Positions 1-11,654 of a stretch of DNA of 64,000 nucleotides are shown one piece after another. The position numbers and the translations under genes were made by a program. The notes under the pieces are model-generated. The model did not search any database. It saw only the letters and a list, made by a program, of their open reading frames with translations, and had not been told where the DNA came from. Source of the DNA: Forficula auricularia. Its lineage: Eukaryota; Arthropoda; Insecta; Dermaptera; Forficulidae. Numbering within the stretch: position 1 is the stretch's first letter; each line of letters opens with the position of its first letter. The DNA lies in NCBI GenBank assembly GCA_024734495.1, contig JALMQS010000099.1:65508291-65572290 (forward strand), given 5' to 3'.

Positions 1-2
1 TA

Positions 3-102
3 TTGGAAATTCAAGTGATGATCCAGTTTCTCAATGGAAAATATAATATGGACCTAAGAAATAACCTCCGAGGGCATCTTATAAGAGCTTTTATTTTAAA
101 TG
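3..102 (+). CDS. IR-A exon 1 in window (start of S1 lobe)
   Basis: Reads ...NMDLRNNLRGHLIRAFILN, the usual IR lead-in to the ligand-binding domain (asparagine-leucine-x-glycine followed by a hydrophobic beta strand). The donor GTATGC follows at 103 in phase 0. The open frame runs on to 233, but that part no longer resembles an IR and is probably intronic. The exon may begin before the window. Confidence 0.7.
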
Positions 103-3100
103 TATGCAAAAACAATAATTTCGATTTGTATTTAGGTACTGATGAATGCAAGGTTTTATCCACGAATCAATTTTTTTCATTAGAAATATTTATAATTATT
201 GTTTTAAACACTTATCTTTATTACACAACTTGAAATATAAAATTATATTTAAAAAAATTCACGAAATCTTATTACCTGGAAGGCCCGGAGGGTCGAGGCG
301 AGTATTGAATTCACTCAAAATTAAAAAAAATTATTTGCTTATTGTGTTTAAAAATGTCTGGAACGTGGAGAAAAATTATTTTTCAAAGATTATTTTTTTT
401 CTGTCTGTGTGTTTGGATATCTATCTGGATTCAGAGACCCACGATAACTTAAAACAAAAAACCATAGAAAGTTCGTTCTTGTGCAAAAATGTTATTATTT
501 CTAATTCTGAGAACTGATTAGATTATTTTGGGCTTTCTAACTCCAGATCTTCTGGTTAAAAAATGGAAAATTATTCAATTTTTTTTTTTTAAGATTTTAA
601 TCCGTTTTTATCAGCCTGCTAATCAAGTGGACCCGGGATCGAGTCCAACTCGCGGCAACCGGCTAAAATCTGGTCCTTAGATAGAGGATAAAATTTAAAA
701 ATATAATAGTATCGTAAGTTGGCTGATGGCTAGAAAGGGCGAAAAGCCAAAAACAAAAATCCTTTTCTATAGTTAAAAATAATAAACAATCGAACAGGTG
801 TGTCTTACATTATTCATCGAAACATCAAATATCGTACTAAATCTTTAAAAGTTTCCTTTACATCTAATTAGCTTTTATTTGGTATTTAGTTTCTCCTAAT
901 TTCCAAAAATTTTCAATTAATAAGTAAGAAAATCAAATTGAAAATCAATAAAATGAAAAATTTTTGAGTGAATTCAATAATACGCCCCCCTCCCTCCGTT
1001 TAATTTTATAATACTATAGAAATTATCATCTTTTTATTTTTAAATAGAATAATTCTAATATTTTTTTCAGGATCCTCCTATAATGACACTTGAAATAGGC
1101 GATAAAAATCAAAAAATCATTTTCGAGCTTTTTAGCTGAATTGTGGAAAGAGATTGAAATTAAATTAAATTTGACGTAAAATTGATTATTTTTTCAAATT
1201 ACAGTAAAACCTTGTTTATCCGGCCCGTGATCATTCGAGCCTCCGGATTATCCGGATCGGTTTTGTAGACATTTTTATTTGAATAAATGTTCATATAGAT
1301 AATTATTTTAAACTTTGATAGCAAGAATGTAATTATAATTTTACCAAAAATTCACTTTAATTTTTATATTTTTATACATATTGACGAAGTCAATTAAACA
1401 ATTCTAAGTAATTTTAAAGATAAGAGTAAATAAATATTATATTTAATATTCATTTACTATGAGTTAGGGATTCTTGGTCACTTGTTTCACATTAAAATTA
1501 AAAAATGTATAATTCTTTACTTTCCTGAAGATGAGCTTACAACTCGAAATATATATTCACAAAGAGAAACAAAGAGGTTGTCCTCTGCTTGATGCAAATA
1601 AACATACACACATATATATCGAGATGATATATGTGTGTATGTTTATTTGCATCAAGCAGAGGACAACCTCTTTGTTTCTCTTTGTGAATCAACAACTCTG
1701 CTACTCTCGGCAAAACAAAAACTTTTCAATTATTTCAACGAAATATATATATTGAAAAATTTTTTACATCTTTTAATTTTTTACTTTATTTAATTTTAAT
1801 GTGAAATAAGTGACCAAGAATCCCTAACTCATAGTAAATGAATATTAAATATAATATTTATTTACTCTTATCTTTATTAAAGATGTTTCACCTTGCACCA
1901 ACACCACAATCTCTACTTATTACTATGTAATTTTGATATAAACATGTTTTATTTTATTTTAATAAAAATAAAAATAAAAATTAATAAATAAAAATAATAA
2001 AAATAATAATAATTAATAAATTTTTTTTTTAATTTTTCAACTTCGCTTAATTGAGAATTTATTTTGTTTTTATTACCCATATATCCGGATTATCCGGTTT
2101 GTCTTTGAGTCCCAGTTAGTCCGGATAAACGAGGTTCTACTGTAAATATAAATGTTAATTATTATCGATCATATAGAACGTGATAATATTTCCAGGACCC
2201 TTTTGTTATACAATGAGTCCCTAACCTGGGGCGTGCGAGTCAATGGGAAGTGGAATGGTATTCTTAGGGAGTTGGTCGACGATCGTGCAGACATTGCTCT
2301 GGGCGCCTTCATAGATATCGTGGAAAGGCACGATGCCGCCGATTTCTCAATTGCCATTCTTCATTCAATGTAAATAAAGTATCTTTAGATAATATTGATC
2401 TCGAAATTTTTTCACAATTTTTTTAATAAATTTAAATACTCAAACAAAATTTAAATTTTGGTTCTTTGTTCTTGGGAAATAAAACTCTAAATCGGTGCTG
2501 TCCAACACTGCAATGAATGCGGCCCGACCTAAAAATCTTAAAACATTAAGATTGTTTTACTTTACCATACAGGGTATGGTCAAGTATTGTAATCGTGCAT
2601 GAAAAAAGTGGTTTTTGTACTTCTTTTTTTCGAAATATCTCACAAACTGCTGAAACTATTTTGATTAAAAAAATTGGGCAAACCATGCCATTTCGGTCTA
2701 CAAAAAAGCCTTAATAAGTAAACATAGAAAAAATTATATTTTTTGAGATAATAATTGTTTGTCAAAATGTCTGTTAGTCTGTGCGTTACCAAATTTATGT
2801 GGATCTCAGTCTGAATATCAAAACAAAATTTCACATGTAGTTTTGGTGCATTGAGATTAAAGGCTGATTAGATTTTGGTGCATATTGACTCAAAATTAAG
2901 GGAGAATAACGAAAATATTTTTTTCGGGGGGTAAAAAATAAAAATCTAGGCCATTTAAGCAAACTCAACCAAATTTTGTATACATAAACAGGGGTCCCCC
3001 AGAAGCTTAAAAATTTAAAAACTAACCTCCGGAAATGGGGGAGGGGGTTGTAGGGTTTAAAAATGAAAATATAGGCCCTTGTATCAAACTCAACCAGAAA

Positions 3101-6100
3101 TGTATGGTAAAGTTAAGTGGATGGCCACATCAGAACGTGTAAATTTATTTATACAGTTTTTTTAACCTGTAAACTCCTGATGATGGACTAATAATCCGAA
3201 ATATATCGAGTTTGAGTTTTATTTCATTCACTGTGAAACTACACACCCTTTACTTTATTAATTAATATCATGTTTCACCTAAAACCTACACCACTTTCTC
3301 TAAGTAAAATGTATTTATACTTACTGATTTATTTATTTATTATATTTATACTTGACCTCTAATTTTTTTTTCTAAAATAAGAAAAATTGGACAATCTCCA
3401 CAAAAATTTTCTAAAATTAAAAGGGCAGATCTTAAATTTTGAATGTGAAAATATATATCAATATTTCTGAAAAAATAATCACAATTTTGTCATATTTTGA
3501 CTCTATTTTTAATTACATATAAATATTTTTAAGACATTTTTGCTGCTTTGTCATGCTGGATATCATTATTTAACATTATTAACTATCTTTTTTTATTAAA
3601 AAATATCAATATAATTAATATATTTTTTTGCGGCACGAGGCATTTGTTTTTAATTCAAATGCGGCCCGTCTAAGCCATAATGTTGGATACCCCATCTCGA
3701 AATACTTATAACACGTCTTTTCACCGACGTTTTGCTCACGGTCTATTTTTTATCTTTCGAAGTGAACTTATCTGACATATCATATAGGGCTAAATTCCAG
3801 ATTCGGTGAACACAAACAATTCTTCTGACATGTAATAAAAATTATCCATTCAGTAGATTACAATCTCTTGTAATTTATTTATAAAGCAAAAAATCTAAAC
3901 TTTATGTATTGATATTATTTTATTCTAGAATCAAAATTATACACCCGAGAATCTTCTGAGATGTATTTCAATCTACTGAATTTAATTTCCCCTTTTAATC
4001 ATACTTATAAAATTATATTATATTATTTGATATTCCTAACTATTTTGTATATTATTATGGAAATAATTTATGGAAAATTTTTATCGGAACATTCTAAATT
4101 TGGCCGAATTACTGACTACATGCTACATGTGATAGGACTTTGTTGTAATCAAGGTAAAATAATTAAAAGGTTTACTAATTTACAATCTGGATGTTTTTCT
4201 TGATATTTAAGGTTTTAAAATTCAAATTATTACATTAGAACAGTATTTCTCAACGTGGAGCTCTCGCCCCACAGAGGGGGCAATTTGATTATTCAGGGGA
4301 GCAATTCGAAAATGGGCTCGACCTAGTGGTATGTATTTGTGTTTTATTTTTATTTATTTCAGTTTTTGAAGCATATATTTTCCAGAATAATTTTTCAAAT
4401 GGAAAAATATGTTATTTTGCGGGGGGGGGTCTTTGACATTTTAATATGCATTTTTTAGTCTTCGTTTACTCCTCTTCGTCTTAAATTAATTATAACACAT
4501 ACATTATTTTTGGTTACGAATTTTTTAAATCTATTTTTAGACCTTTTTACTTTAAAATTAAAAAATTAGTAAATTATATTAGAATTTACAAAAAAAAAAA
4601 AAAAAAAATAACAGCCCGGAAGAAAGGAATAGAATAAAACAGAAAGGCTCAAAGTAACTAATTAAAATGTAGTTTTAGTTTAAATAGAAAAATCTACAAA
4701 ATTAGTTACATTTATTTAAAAAAATAAAAGTTAACAAAATCTGATAGTAAGTAGCTATACAGCAAGATATAGAATACAATTAAATGTACCATATGTCGAA
4801 CCATACAAAATACTAATCAACAAAATTTTGTTTTTGTAACTTTATATATTTATATAAATAACAAAAAAAAATGTCTTTTATAAAAAAATTTACATAGGGG
4901 GCATAAGAATTTTAGAAAGGCACAAAATTGGTTGGGAAACACCGTATTAGAGTAATTTTTGATGATTACAATTTTGTTAAATCAAATAGAGCCAACTTTA
5001 TATTGTTTTCTGATTTCGAGTGCTGCTTACTGCTTATGGTAAAGTTGTACTTCTGAAGAAGATTCAGAATGAGATAAACACTTTATAAACATTTGACTAA
5101 ATGCATCCCTTAAATCTCAAGAATTACTTCCTTCAAATAATTTAAAAAAAATAATAATAAATTCACTGTTTGAATATTTTTTAGGAGCTGAATCAACCCC
5201 ATCATCTTTTTCTGGACGGATTCTTTTTCTATCTATTTTCGTAACAATTTTTGTAACATTTTCTTATTATTCGGCTTATCTAATATCTGCATTAGCTACT
5301 AATACTCTTGTATTTCCTTTTAATAGTCTTGAGGTAATTTTCAATTAAAGTAAGTGACCCAAAAAGGACAGACACCTTAAAGCGGACACCTTAAAACATT
5401 TGTGTTTAAAATAAGGCCAAATAGGCCTCAAATTCTTAATGTTATGTTGGCGACTCTTTGCAATACTGTTCAGAAGGCGGTGGAATTGCAGCAGACAGAA
5501 TTTGGGACCTATTTGCCCTTATTTGAAACACAAATGTTTTAAGATGTCCGTTTTAATGAGATATCGTCTTTTGGGTCACTTTATGTGTTGTTTGTGGGTT
5601 TTTAAAATATCCAATATGTTTTATTTCAGGAAATGTTAAATAATGAAGAGTATCAATTAATGGTGATACAATATTCTGGGCTATATGAGCGTTTCATGGT
5701 AAGATTTTATCCCTCATAAATATATTCAAATAGTGGATGAAAATAAATACCCAATACGTCCGGAGAGAGTAAGGAATTCACTCGAAATTTTTCAATTGAT
5801 TTTTGTTTCTTAATTATTCGTATTTAGCAAAGTCTGAAAGATTTTCAAACATATTTATTCTGTCAGGATTCCAATACTCTTGATAACTTTGAGAATAGAA
5901 GCTCGTAGAAAATTTGTTTTGGTTAAAAGAATGCTTTCAAAATTAAAAACTGATTAGTTTTAATGATTTCTAGCTTCAGAACTTGTGTTTAGAAAACAAT
6001 GAATATTTGATTCCACATGGGTGCCAATTTTCAGCTTTTTGTCTCAAATTGTTTGCAGACTTTCTATACAATTAGTTTTTCAAACCAAATTTATTATTTA

Positions 6101-9100
6101 ATTTAATTTTTTTTCATAATAATTATAGGTAGGTATGATAGTTTTCTCTTTAATTTGAAAGGTCTCAAGGTAAGAAATTTATAGAAAAATATTTTTTCAG
6201 TTCATTATTTGTAGTTTCGTATCCGATTCAGATATACGATACATCATTTTAAAAAAATCAGCCAAATTTACAGCCATCGAAAAATCCAATTCGAAAGGGT
6301 GTAACTGTACGAAATCCCTGGAAAATGATAATAGTGAAAGCCCATGAGCGTAGTTAAGTGGAGGGGGTGCTCCCCTACAAAACTCATTGACCCCATAGAA
6401 AAATCGAAACACCATTATTACGAGGTATCACTTCACTTATATATTTCACATTAAATTATTTCGTTACTTCCAAAATTTGTCAATTCTACTAAAAAGTTAG
6501 TTGGTTTTTCTAGAGGGGCAATGAGTTTTGTAGGGGAGGGGGCTCTACCGCCCCTGTACCCCTAACTACGCCCATGACTACAGTAAGCTATTGGTTATCT
6601 GCGAGACCCATAGAAGAAAAATAAGAAAAAAATGATCTATTAACCTACAAACAAATTAAAAAATATTTTCAAATAAATGTACCTTTAAGTAGCTAAGTCA
6701 TTGGTATAATCAATTTGAGAAAATCACATATTTACATAAACTTAAAAAAATTAATAAATAAAATAAAATAGTTAATTCCATGTGCTTCTGAAATATTGAG
6801 TCTTTCTTATAGAGGCTCTCTAAATATTTACCAAATTTATAATATAGTAAATAGTACTTTAAATAATAAATAGAGAATAAATAAATCTAAAATTAAACTT
6901 AAAGTTGTTATTTCTAGACAAGTGAAGATGATGTGAGCAAGAAAATTAAAGCAAAATATGCTGATAGTCTTAAACCAGCAAATTCGCCAAGAAATACTAG
7001 TGAAGCACTGCGTATTGTATGTTCAAATAACACACGTTATGCATTTATTATGTACGATCTTATGGTTGAAAGTACAAAAACTACAGCCGATTGTAAGATT
7101 ATCTCACTACCAAAAGATGTTTTGAAAAATTATCTATCGATTGCATTTAATAAAAGGAATCCTTACAAAAAGGCAATTGATAAACAGTAAGTGTTATGAA
7201 TTTATTATTAATTATACCATGTATTTGATAAGTATCAATTATTACAATCACATAAATGAGCTTTCGCTTCAATTTTATATAGTGGCTATTTTTTCAGTCT
7301 TCCATTCTTAAAGCTAGCTGAATGATTTCAGAGAGTAGGCCTTTACATACAATACAATAGGTATAATATATGAATATTCCATGAGAACCAGAAATGGGAG
7401 AGTTTAAAAAATTAACAAAAATGTAAATAATAAAATTTCCAATATCAGAAAATAAAGCTTCAATTTGGAATGACTATATTACTGCTTCTAGCAAAAAGTG
7501 CTGCATGTAAAAGCTTGGCTTTCTATTTCAGGGCAGTAGTCCAGTCAAATGGTGTTTTTATCAGTAAGTTTTGGGGTAGTTCTGATTTTTTGAATATATA
7601 TATATATGTATGTGTGTGTGTTTTTTGGGCACTGAATCTAAATCTAAGGTCTCTACAAAATTAAAACTACAACATTGTAGAAATGCAAAAAAAGTGGCAA
7701 ATTTCATCTAATTTTTTGGCGAAGTTTTTCGAGTATAACTCAAAAACTATCAACTTTTCTTAAATTACCTATCCTATTCAAACTGAAAGTTCACAAAATT
7801 CTCCTACAAATTTCCATTATTTAGGTTTTTCACCTACAAACCGTTCCTGGCCTCAACGCATAAAATCCAAGTTTTCTTTTTTAAGATCATGGAAGCTTCT
7901 CTCCCCCCCCCCCCCCCACCCCGGATCACCCACTACACTTTTTTTCAGAAAATGCAAAAGGTGAAAATTTCATTTTTTGGAGGTTTTTCGCTTATAACTC
8001 GAAAACTATCAACTTTTCGTAAATAACCTTCCTATTCAAAATGAAAGTTCATAAAATTTCCTACAAATTTTATTATTTAGGTTTTTCTCCGACCAACCGT
8101 TCTAGGCTCAAGCGCAAAATCCAAGTTTTCGACCTCGGTAGCCCCCCCCCCTCCGCCCGGATCAAAACTCGCACTTATTTTCGATATTTTCCCATTTTGA
8201 CCATGAAGGAGCACGTTTTCGACAAAGACTACTCTATACATTTTTAAACTAGATTAAATTTGCTACAATTCAAAAAAGTTTCATCTTAATTGGATAAATG
8301 GTAATCCGTGCCGCAATGAGGTTGAAGTTTTGAAAAACTGCAATTTTTTGCAAGAAATCGAAATTTGTCCTTCATAAAATGAAAACTACTCATCCTAGAA
8401 ACTTGATTCCTATCTCATTCTCTAGGAAATTTTGTTGACTTGAACGTTTACTTGGACTACTTTTTTGATAAAAGTCTTAGATTTATAAATATCTAGCATT
8501 TTCCATGACAGGATATGATCCAAATCCTCAGAAGTGTCATAGAAAATGCTAGCTAGATATCTATAAATCTAAGATTTTATCGAAAAAGTGCTCCAAGTAA
8601 ACATTCAAGTCAATAAAATTTCCTAGAGAATGAGATAGGAATCAAGTTTCTAGTTTGTGTGCTTTCATTTTATGAAGGAAAAATTGCGATTTTTCGCAAA
8701 AATTGCAGTTTTTCAAAATTTCAACCTCATTGCGGCACGGATTACCAGTTATCCAATTAAGATGAAACTTTGTTTGAATTGTATCAAATTTAATCTAGTT
8801 TAAAAATGCTTAGAGGTGGTCTTTGTCGAAAACGTGCTCCTTCATGGTCAAAATGAGAAAATTCGAAAAAAGTTCGAGTTTTTGGGTGAACCGGGGGCGC
8901 TGTCGAGGTCGAAAACTTGGATTTTGCTTTTGAGCCCGAACGTTTGGTCGGAAAACCCTAAATAATGAAATTTGTAGGAAATTTTATGAACTTTCATTTT
9001 AAATAGGAATAGGGGGAGGGGCCTAAGACACAGAGTGCGTCTTTGAAATTTCTGGGGAGGGGGGGGGGTTGGAAATTTTCATTATATGCTAAAAATAAAA

Positions 9101-10025
9101 AGGGTCAAGTCTTATAACTTCTACAAAAAGCAAAAAAAGCTCTTCCAATTCTTTAGAAGTGAATAAAATAGGGGTGGGGTTACTTTCCATGAAACTAAGA
9201 GGGGTACGTCGTGAAGCTAGGTGCTGGGCACCCCTGCCTTAAAAATTAAAGATATTAAATTCAAAGCTCAGAAAAGGCAGAAAGTTGAATTCAGGGTAGA
9301 GCTGAGCCCTTATTTATTTAAATGGCTATGTGAATACCGGAAATTGGAGAAGGGGTCCTAGGAAATTAAAATGATTAAATTATTAGTTTTGAAAACCAAG
9401 CAAGCTGAATGTGTAAGCCACAGGGGCCTGTGTGGGGTAGCTCAACATTATCTACTCACTACATTAAATTGAGAGAGACCATAAATAAAATTACTTTTTG
9501 TTTTAACACTTTTTAATAAGTATCATTTTTTGGAAATCCAAGGCCAGGGCAACTGCCCCTGATTCCATAGTGCCTAAACACGACCAGAGCAGCATGTTAT
9601 AATATTATATAACTAAATTAAATAATTATAATTAAAACTATATATTAATATTTATAACACGGTTCTTTTTAAAATATAATTAATATTTATATGTAATTTT
9701 TAGATTTCTGAAATTACGTGAAATGGGCATCCTTCAACGTTTGATTAATAAAAATTTAGTAAATCGCTATGAAGATCCAACTGAACCATTACATATAATT
9801 GAGCTAAATGACATGAGTCCATGTATTATAATAATGGTTTCAGGAATAATAAGTTCAATTTGTTTATTGATTCTTGAAATTATTGGTTTCAAAATTAGAA
9901 ATCATTTCCAGTCACGGGATAGGCAGCAGGCTTACAAAGTCTCAGCAAAAATAGAATATGTTTTTGGATTAGAAATTAAATTAAAATTAAGTCTAAATCA
10001 GTTAATTAAATGTAACATTAAATAA
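3..10025 (+). CDS. Divergent ionotropic receptor gene IR-A, 5' part outside the window, two frame lesions
   Basis: Eight exons: 3-102, 1071-1175, 2196-2369, 3929-4153, 5185-5333, 5630-5698, 6918-7186, 9704-10025. Together they give the IR ligand-binding and channel core in family order: S1 lobe (exons 1-3), first membrane helix (exon 4), pore loop and next helices (exon 5), S2 lobe (exons 6-7), last helix and short tail (exon 8). Family members are ligand-gated cation channels in chemosensory dendrites; the ligand here cannot be read from sequence. All introns are GT-AG. Two joins break frame: exon 2 changes frame at about 1128, and exon 4 starts one base out of phase with exon 3. The paralogue on the other strand has the same intron phases, so these are real disruptions or assembly errors, not mis-chosen sites. 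The amino-terminal part lies left of the window. Pseudogene status is likely but not proven. Confidence 0.85.
598..760 (+). repeat. Possible tRNA-derived SINE fragment
   Basis: GGATCGAGTCC at about 641 resembles a tRNA B box and lies in a short less AT-rich patch in IR-A intron 1. No convincing A box or acceptor stem is present. Confidence 0.2.
1071..1175 (+). CDS. IR-A exon 2 (S1 lobe) with frameshift
   Basis: A strong polypyrimidine acceptor (TTTTTTTCAG) precedes DPPIMTLE, in phase 0 with exon 1. After codon GAG at 1125-1127 the IR-like reading continues in another frame as AELWKEIEIKLNLT and reaches donor GTAAAA at 1176 in phase 2. Staying in the first frame gives TGA at 1137. Two bases missing (or one extra) at about 1128 explain this. 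Confidence 0.7.
1202..2142. mobile_element. Pogo/Tigger-like DNA element with TA target duplication
   Basis: The left end starts CAGTAAAACCTTG and the right end is the inverted CAGTAGAACCTCG, each followed by TTTATCCGG, so about 22 bp of inverted repeat with two mismatches. TA lies directly outside both ends. There is no transposase frame; the interior is largely replaced by a nested palindrome at 1411-1885. It sits in IR-A intron 2. Confidence 0.8.
1411..1885. mobile_element. Foldback element nested in the Tigger-like element
   Basis: Arms at about 1414-1500 and 1795-1882 are inverted copies (…GGGATTCTTGGTCAC…). Between them a second near-perfect hairpin of about 60-bp arms lies at 1557-1689 (…AAAGAGGTTGTCC…). 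A truncated relative of the hairpin is at 32030-32160, and the right arm recurs at 27063-27180. Confidence 0.75.
2196..2369 (+). CDS. IR-A exon 3 (S1 lobe, ligand contact region)
   Basis: Contains WGVRVNGKWNGILRELVDD, then RADIALGAF, then ERHDAADFS. This is the IR S1 signature (W-G-x-x-NGxWNG, the GxAD-like strand, and ER...DFS). The arginine in ERHDAADFS is at the place where glutamate receptors bind the ligand carboxylate. Acceptor TTCCAG joins exon 2 in phase 2; donor GTAAAT leaves in phase 2. The exon is clearly more GC-rich than its surroundings. Confidence 0.85.
2558..3115. mobile_element. MITE-like repeat, copy 1
   Basis: Starts ACTTTACCATACAGGGTATG and ends with inverted TGTATGGTAAAGT. 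A long homologous copy is at 42665-43310, sharing internal phrases such as TCTGTGCGTTACCAAA. There is no coding frame. Confidence 0.6.
3171..3211 (+). ncRNA. Hammerhead-ribozyme-like motif, best helix I in window
   Basis: Core CTGATGA at 3177-3183, hairpin GGA...TCC, then GAAAT at 3198-3202, then a self-complementary ATATAT and triplet ATC. Helix I is six perfect pairs: AAACTC just before the core and GAGTTT just after the triplet. All invariant core bases of a type I hammerhead are present. The downstream segment is shared with 59481-59670. Self-cleavage is inferred, not shown. Confidence 0.7.
3929..4153 (+). CDS. IR-A exon 4 (first membrane helix)
   Basis: Acceptor TTATTCTAG. The IR-like frame reads SKLYTRESSEMYFNLL, then ISPF, then a hydrophobic segment (ILYYLIFLTILYIIMEII), ending LHVIGLCCNQG at donor GTAAAA in phase 1. 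The exon offers two bases before the first full codon, whereas exon 3 needs one. The same intron in IR-B is phase 2 to a one-base start, so an extra base near 3929 is the simplest reading. Confidence 0.8.
4240..4950. mobile_element. Non-autonomous hAT element
   Basis: The left end ACAGTATTTCTCAACG pairs with inverted right end ACGGTGTTTCCCAACC, a typical hAT terminus. The flanks CATTAGAA / TATTAGAG look like a decayed 8-bp duplication. It contains poly-G and poly-A tracts and no frame. Confidence 0.6.
5185..5333 (+). CDS. IR-A exon 5 (pore loop and following membrane helices)
   Basis: Joins exon 4 in phase 1 (CNQ-G). Reads SGRILFLSIFVTIFVTF then SYYSAYLISALATNTL. SGR, then a hydrophobic run, then YSAYLISALA is the conserved channel segment of IRs, corresponding to the SYTANLAAFLT region of glutamate receptors. 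Donor GTAATT after ...NSLE, phase 0. Confidence 0.9.
5630..5698 (+). CDS. IR-A exon 6 (start of S2 lobe)
   Basis: A 23-codon exon between TTATTTCAG and GTAAGA, phase 0 at both ends, reading EMLNNEEYQLMVIQYSG then LYERFM. IR-B encodes the corresponding stretch in one exon with its pore segment, so this upstream intron was gained or lost in one paralogue. Confidence 0.8.
5700..6337. other. IR-A intron, nothing recognised
   Basis: AT-rich intronic DNA between exon 6 and a foldback element. I see no coding frame or repeat structure. Confidence 0.5.
6338..6585. mobile_element. Short foldback hAT-like MITE
   Basis: Starts CCCATGAGCGTAGTTAAG and ends with inverted CTAACTACGCCCATG; inner arms include CTACAAAACTCATTG and its inverse. 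The middle phrase TTTCGTTACTTCC recurs at about 10970-11010. Confidence 0.65.
6918..7186 (+). CDS. IR-A exon 7 (S2 lobe)
   Basis: Starts TSEDDVSKK after TTTCTAG and ends NPYKKAIDK at donor GTAAGT in phase 2. It includes RYAFIMYDLMVE, matching the IR YAFxxE strand, and C-K-I-I-S-L-P, the conserved cysteine strand. IR-B also begins this exon with TSE at the same position and phase. Confidence 0.85.
7536..9010. mobile_element. Foldback element, family TAGTCCAGTCAAA, right end missing
   Basis: Begins AGTCCAGTCAAATGG. It has two internal inverted halves meeting near 8510 and poly-C tracts at about 7902 and 8144. The same sequence occurs as a complete foldback at 13829-14915 and as a rearranged relative at 52794-53760. 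Here the second half breaks off near 9010, before the inverted terminus. Confidence 0.65.
9704..10025 (+). CDS. IR-A terminal exon 8 (last membrane helix and tail)
   Basis: Acceptor AATTTTTAG, phase 2. Reads FLKLREMGILQRLINK, then LHIIELNDMSPC, then a hydrophobic helix IIIMVSGIISSICLLILEII and a polar tail ending in TAA at 10023-10025. The ELxxMxxxF-type lead-in and final helix are the normal IR end. No clear AATAAA was fixed, as the AT-rich DNA after it has several candidates. Confidence 0.85.
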
Positions 10026-10187
10026 TTTATATAATTAATAAATAGTTTAATGTACTATTTTTTATTATTCACTATTGCCTTATTTTCTTACATATTTATC
10101 CACAATAAAATATGTTTATAGGTACATATATATACTATATATTTTTTTACTGGAGGCTTGATCGATAAGCAGCGGACTAAGAATATT

Positions 10188-10300
10188 TGAAAAAATAAAT
10201 TCCAATTATTAAAGTTGTTATAGGGAAATAAGGACTATATTTTTTATGCAGATAATTTATATTTGATTGCCAACGTTTCGTCAACTTTGTTGATAAATCT
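10188..10300 (-). repeat. Fragment of a hammerhead-bearing foldback family
   Basis: Matches the outer arm and ribozyme half of the element at 33064-36432 (AAGTTGTTATAGGGAAATAAG, then GCCAACGTTTCGTC). It breaks off before the CTGANGA box, so only helix II and GAAAC remain on the - strand. Confidence 0.6.
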
Positions 10301-10304
10301 CGTC

Positions 10305-10770
10305 TTCGGAAAGTCGCAGAGCCTTGAAATTTGAAACTTAAGCTATCTAGAGGCTACAAGAACAATAACAAGATTTTGGCTAAAATAGAAAAACCAGAAG
10401 TTGATGTTTACATACGTAAGAATGTAACCCCCTTCGTTTCGCAACCATAAGTCTCAGAGATACGAAATTCGAAACTTAAGCTTGATATAGGCTAGAAGGA
10501 GTACATCAAGCTTTTGGTTGAAATCGGAAGACCGGAAGTGGACATTTACATGAAGGGTTATTTTTTTTGATTTTCTCAAAAACGGCTTGAACAATTTTTT
10601 TAAAAATTAGTGTATTTATCAAGTGTCGTGAGTTATTAGTTGTGTCAAATTTAAAAAAAAATCGTTGGAGCCATGGAGCCGTTGTTGAGAAAATAAAAAA
10701 AAACGAAATAAAGGAAGGGGGTGTAAATTGGTAGTGACGCGCGAACTTCAAAAAAATGAAAATGTGAAAG
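10305..10770. repeat. Dispersed repeat, copy 1
   Basis: Shares GTCGCAGAGC, TTGAAATTTGAAACTTAAGC and AATAAAGGAAGGGGGTG with 61930-62165. The segment contains two diverged tandem sub-units (near 10310 and 10450). No coding frame. Confidence 0.5.
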
Positions 10771-11397
10771 TTGTGTGGTGATTACACCAAATGTTTTTCT
10801 TAAAAATCTCTATTTTAAAATCTATTAATTGGAAGAAAAAAGTTTAAATAAATTTGCAGGGCCCTATAAATTTAGTGGAGAGGCTCAAAAGGAAAATACT
10901 AGAAGATTTCAATTAAATATCTCAACCATGAGTGCTCCAACCCGAAAAATTATTTCATTGTTCATTTATTTCGTTACTTCCAAAATTTGTCAATTCTACT
11001 AAAAAGTTAGTTGATCTCTAATCGGATTACCGAAATTGAAACCTTGTAGTTGCTATCAGCTGGCTGGCTGCCCCTCTAGGAAAACTCCCTAACTATTAGC
11101 AAATAGCAAATGTGACATCCAAAGTTCTATATATTTATAGTTTCTATTTGCGAATAACGGAGGTGTCAGGAGAGATGAATTCGTTATTATAAAACATCTA
11201 ATTATAAATATTAAATAAAGAAGACGAGATGTTATGTCAATGATAGTTTTCGCTAATATGGTATTTTTCAAAGTATTAAATGAAATTGGGATGTTTTATA
11301 AAGGGTCATGCATATTTTGAGTGATCAATTTGTGTTGATGATATAGTGATTTATCTAATGTTAGTCTTACAAATTTACTTGTTTTTAATTATTACTA

Positions 11398-11540
11398 ACT
11401 GCAGCGGTGAACGTTCTTTTTCGATATTAGAGCGTGTAAAAAGTGAGTTAAGAACAGAATGGGACAAGATCATCTAAATAACCCCAACTTATATGAACAT
11501 TGAAATAATTTACTTAAAGAAATTTATTTATCTAGTATTA
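11398..11540 (+). pseudogene. hAT transposase carboxy-terminal fragment
   Basis: Reads SGERSFSILERVKSELR then a stop, matching the hAT dimerisation motif (SGERSFSALKRLKN at 25133). Only this motif remains. Confidence 0.5.
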
Positions 11541-11654
11541 TTATAAAATTCGATCACATTAAATCGAAAAAAGTTGTTTGTAAAAGTTGTGTTTTATTTT
11601 TTGCAACGAAATTTTCTCTGGAGAGAGACGGACTGGTAGAAATTTTAATTGAAT

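Larger units (their letters stand above)
2493..3695. mobile_element. Non-autonomous hAT element with nested insertions
   Basis: Ends read CGGTGCTGTCCAACA and, inverted, GGGGTATCCAACA. They are flanked by an 8-bp near-identical duplication (CTCTAAAT / CTCGAAAT). Subterminal GCGGCCCG motifs occur near both ends. A related element is at 42479-44290. It contains the repeat at 2558-3115 and the hammerhead-bearing segment at 3170-3360. Confidence 0.7.

Noticed and set aside
10262..10310. A further hammerhead core on the - strand
   Set aside because: Only GAAAC and half of helix II remain; the CTGANGA box is missing.
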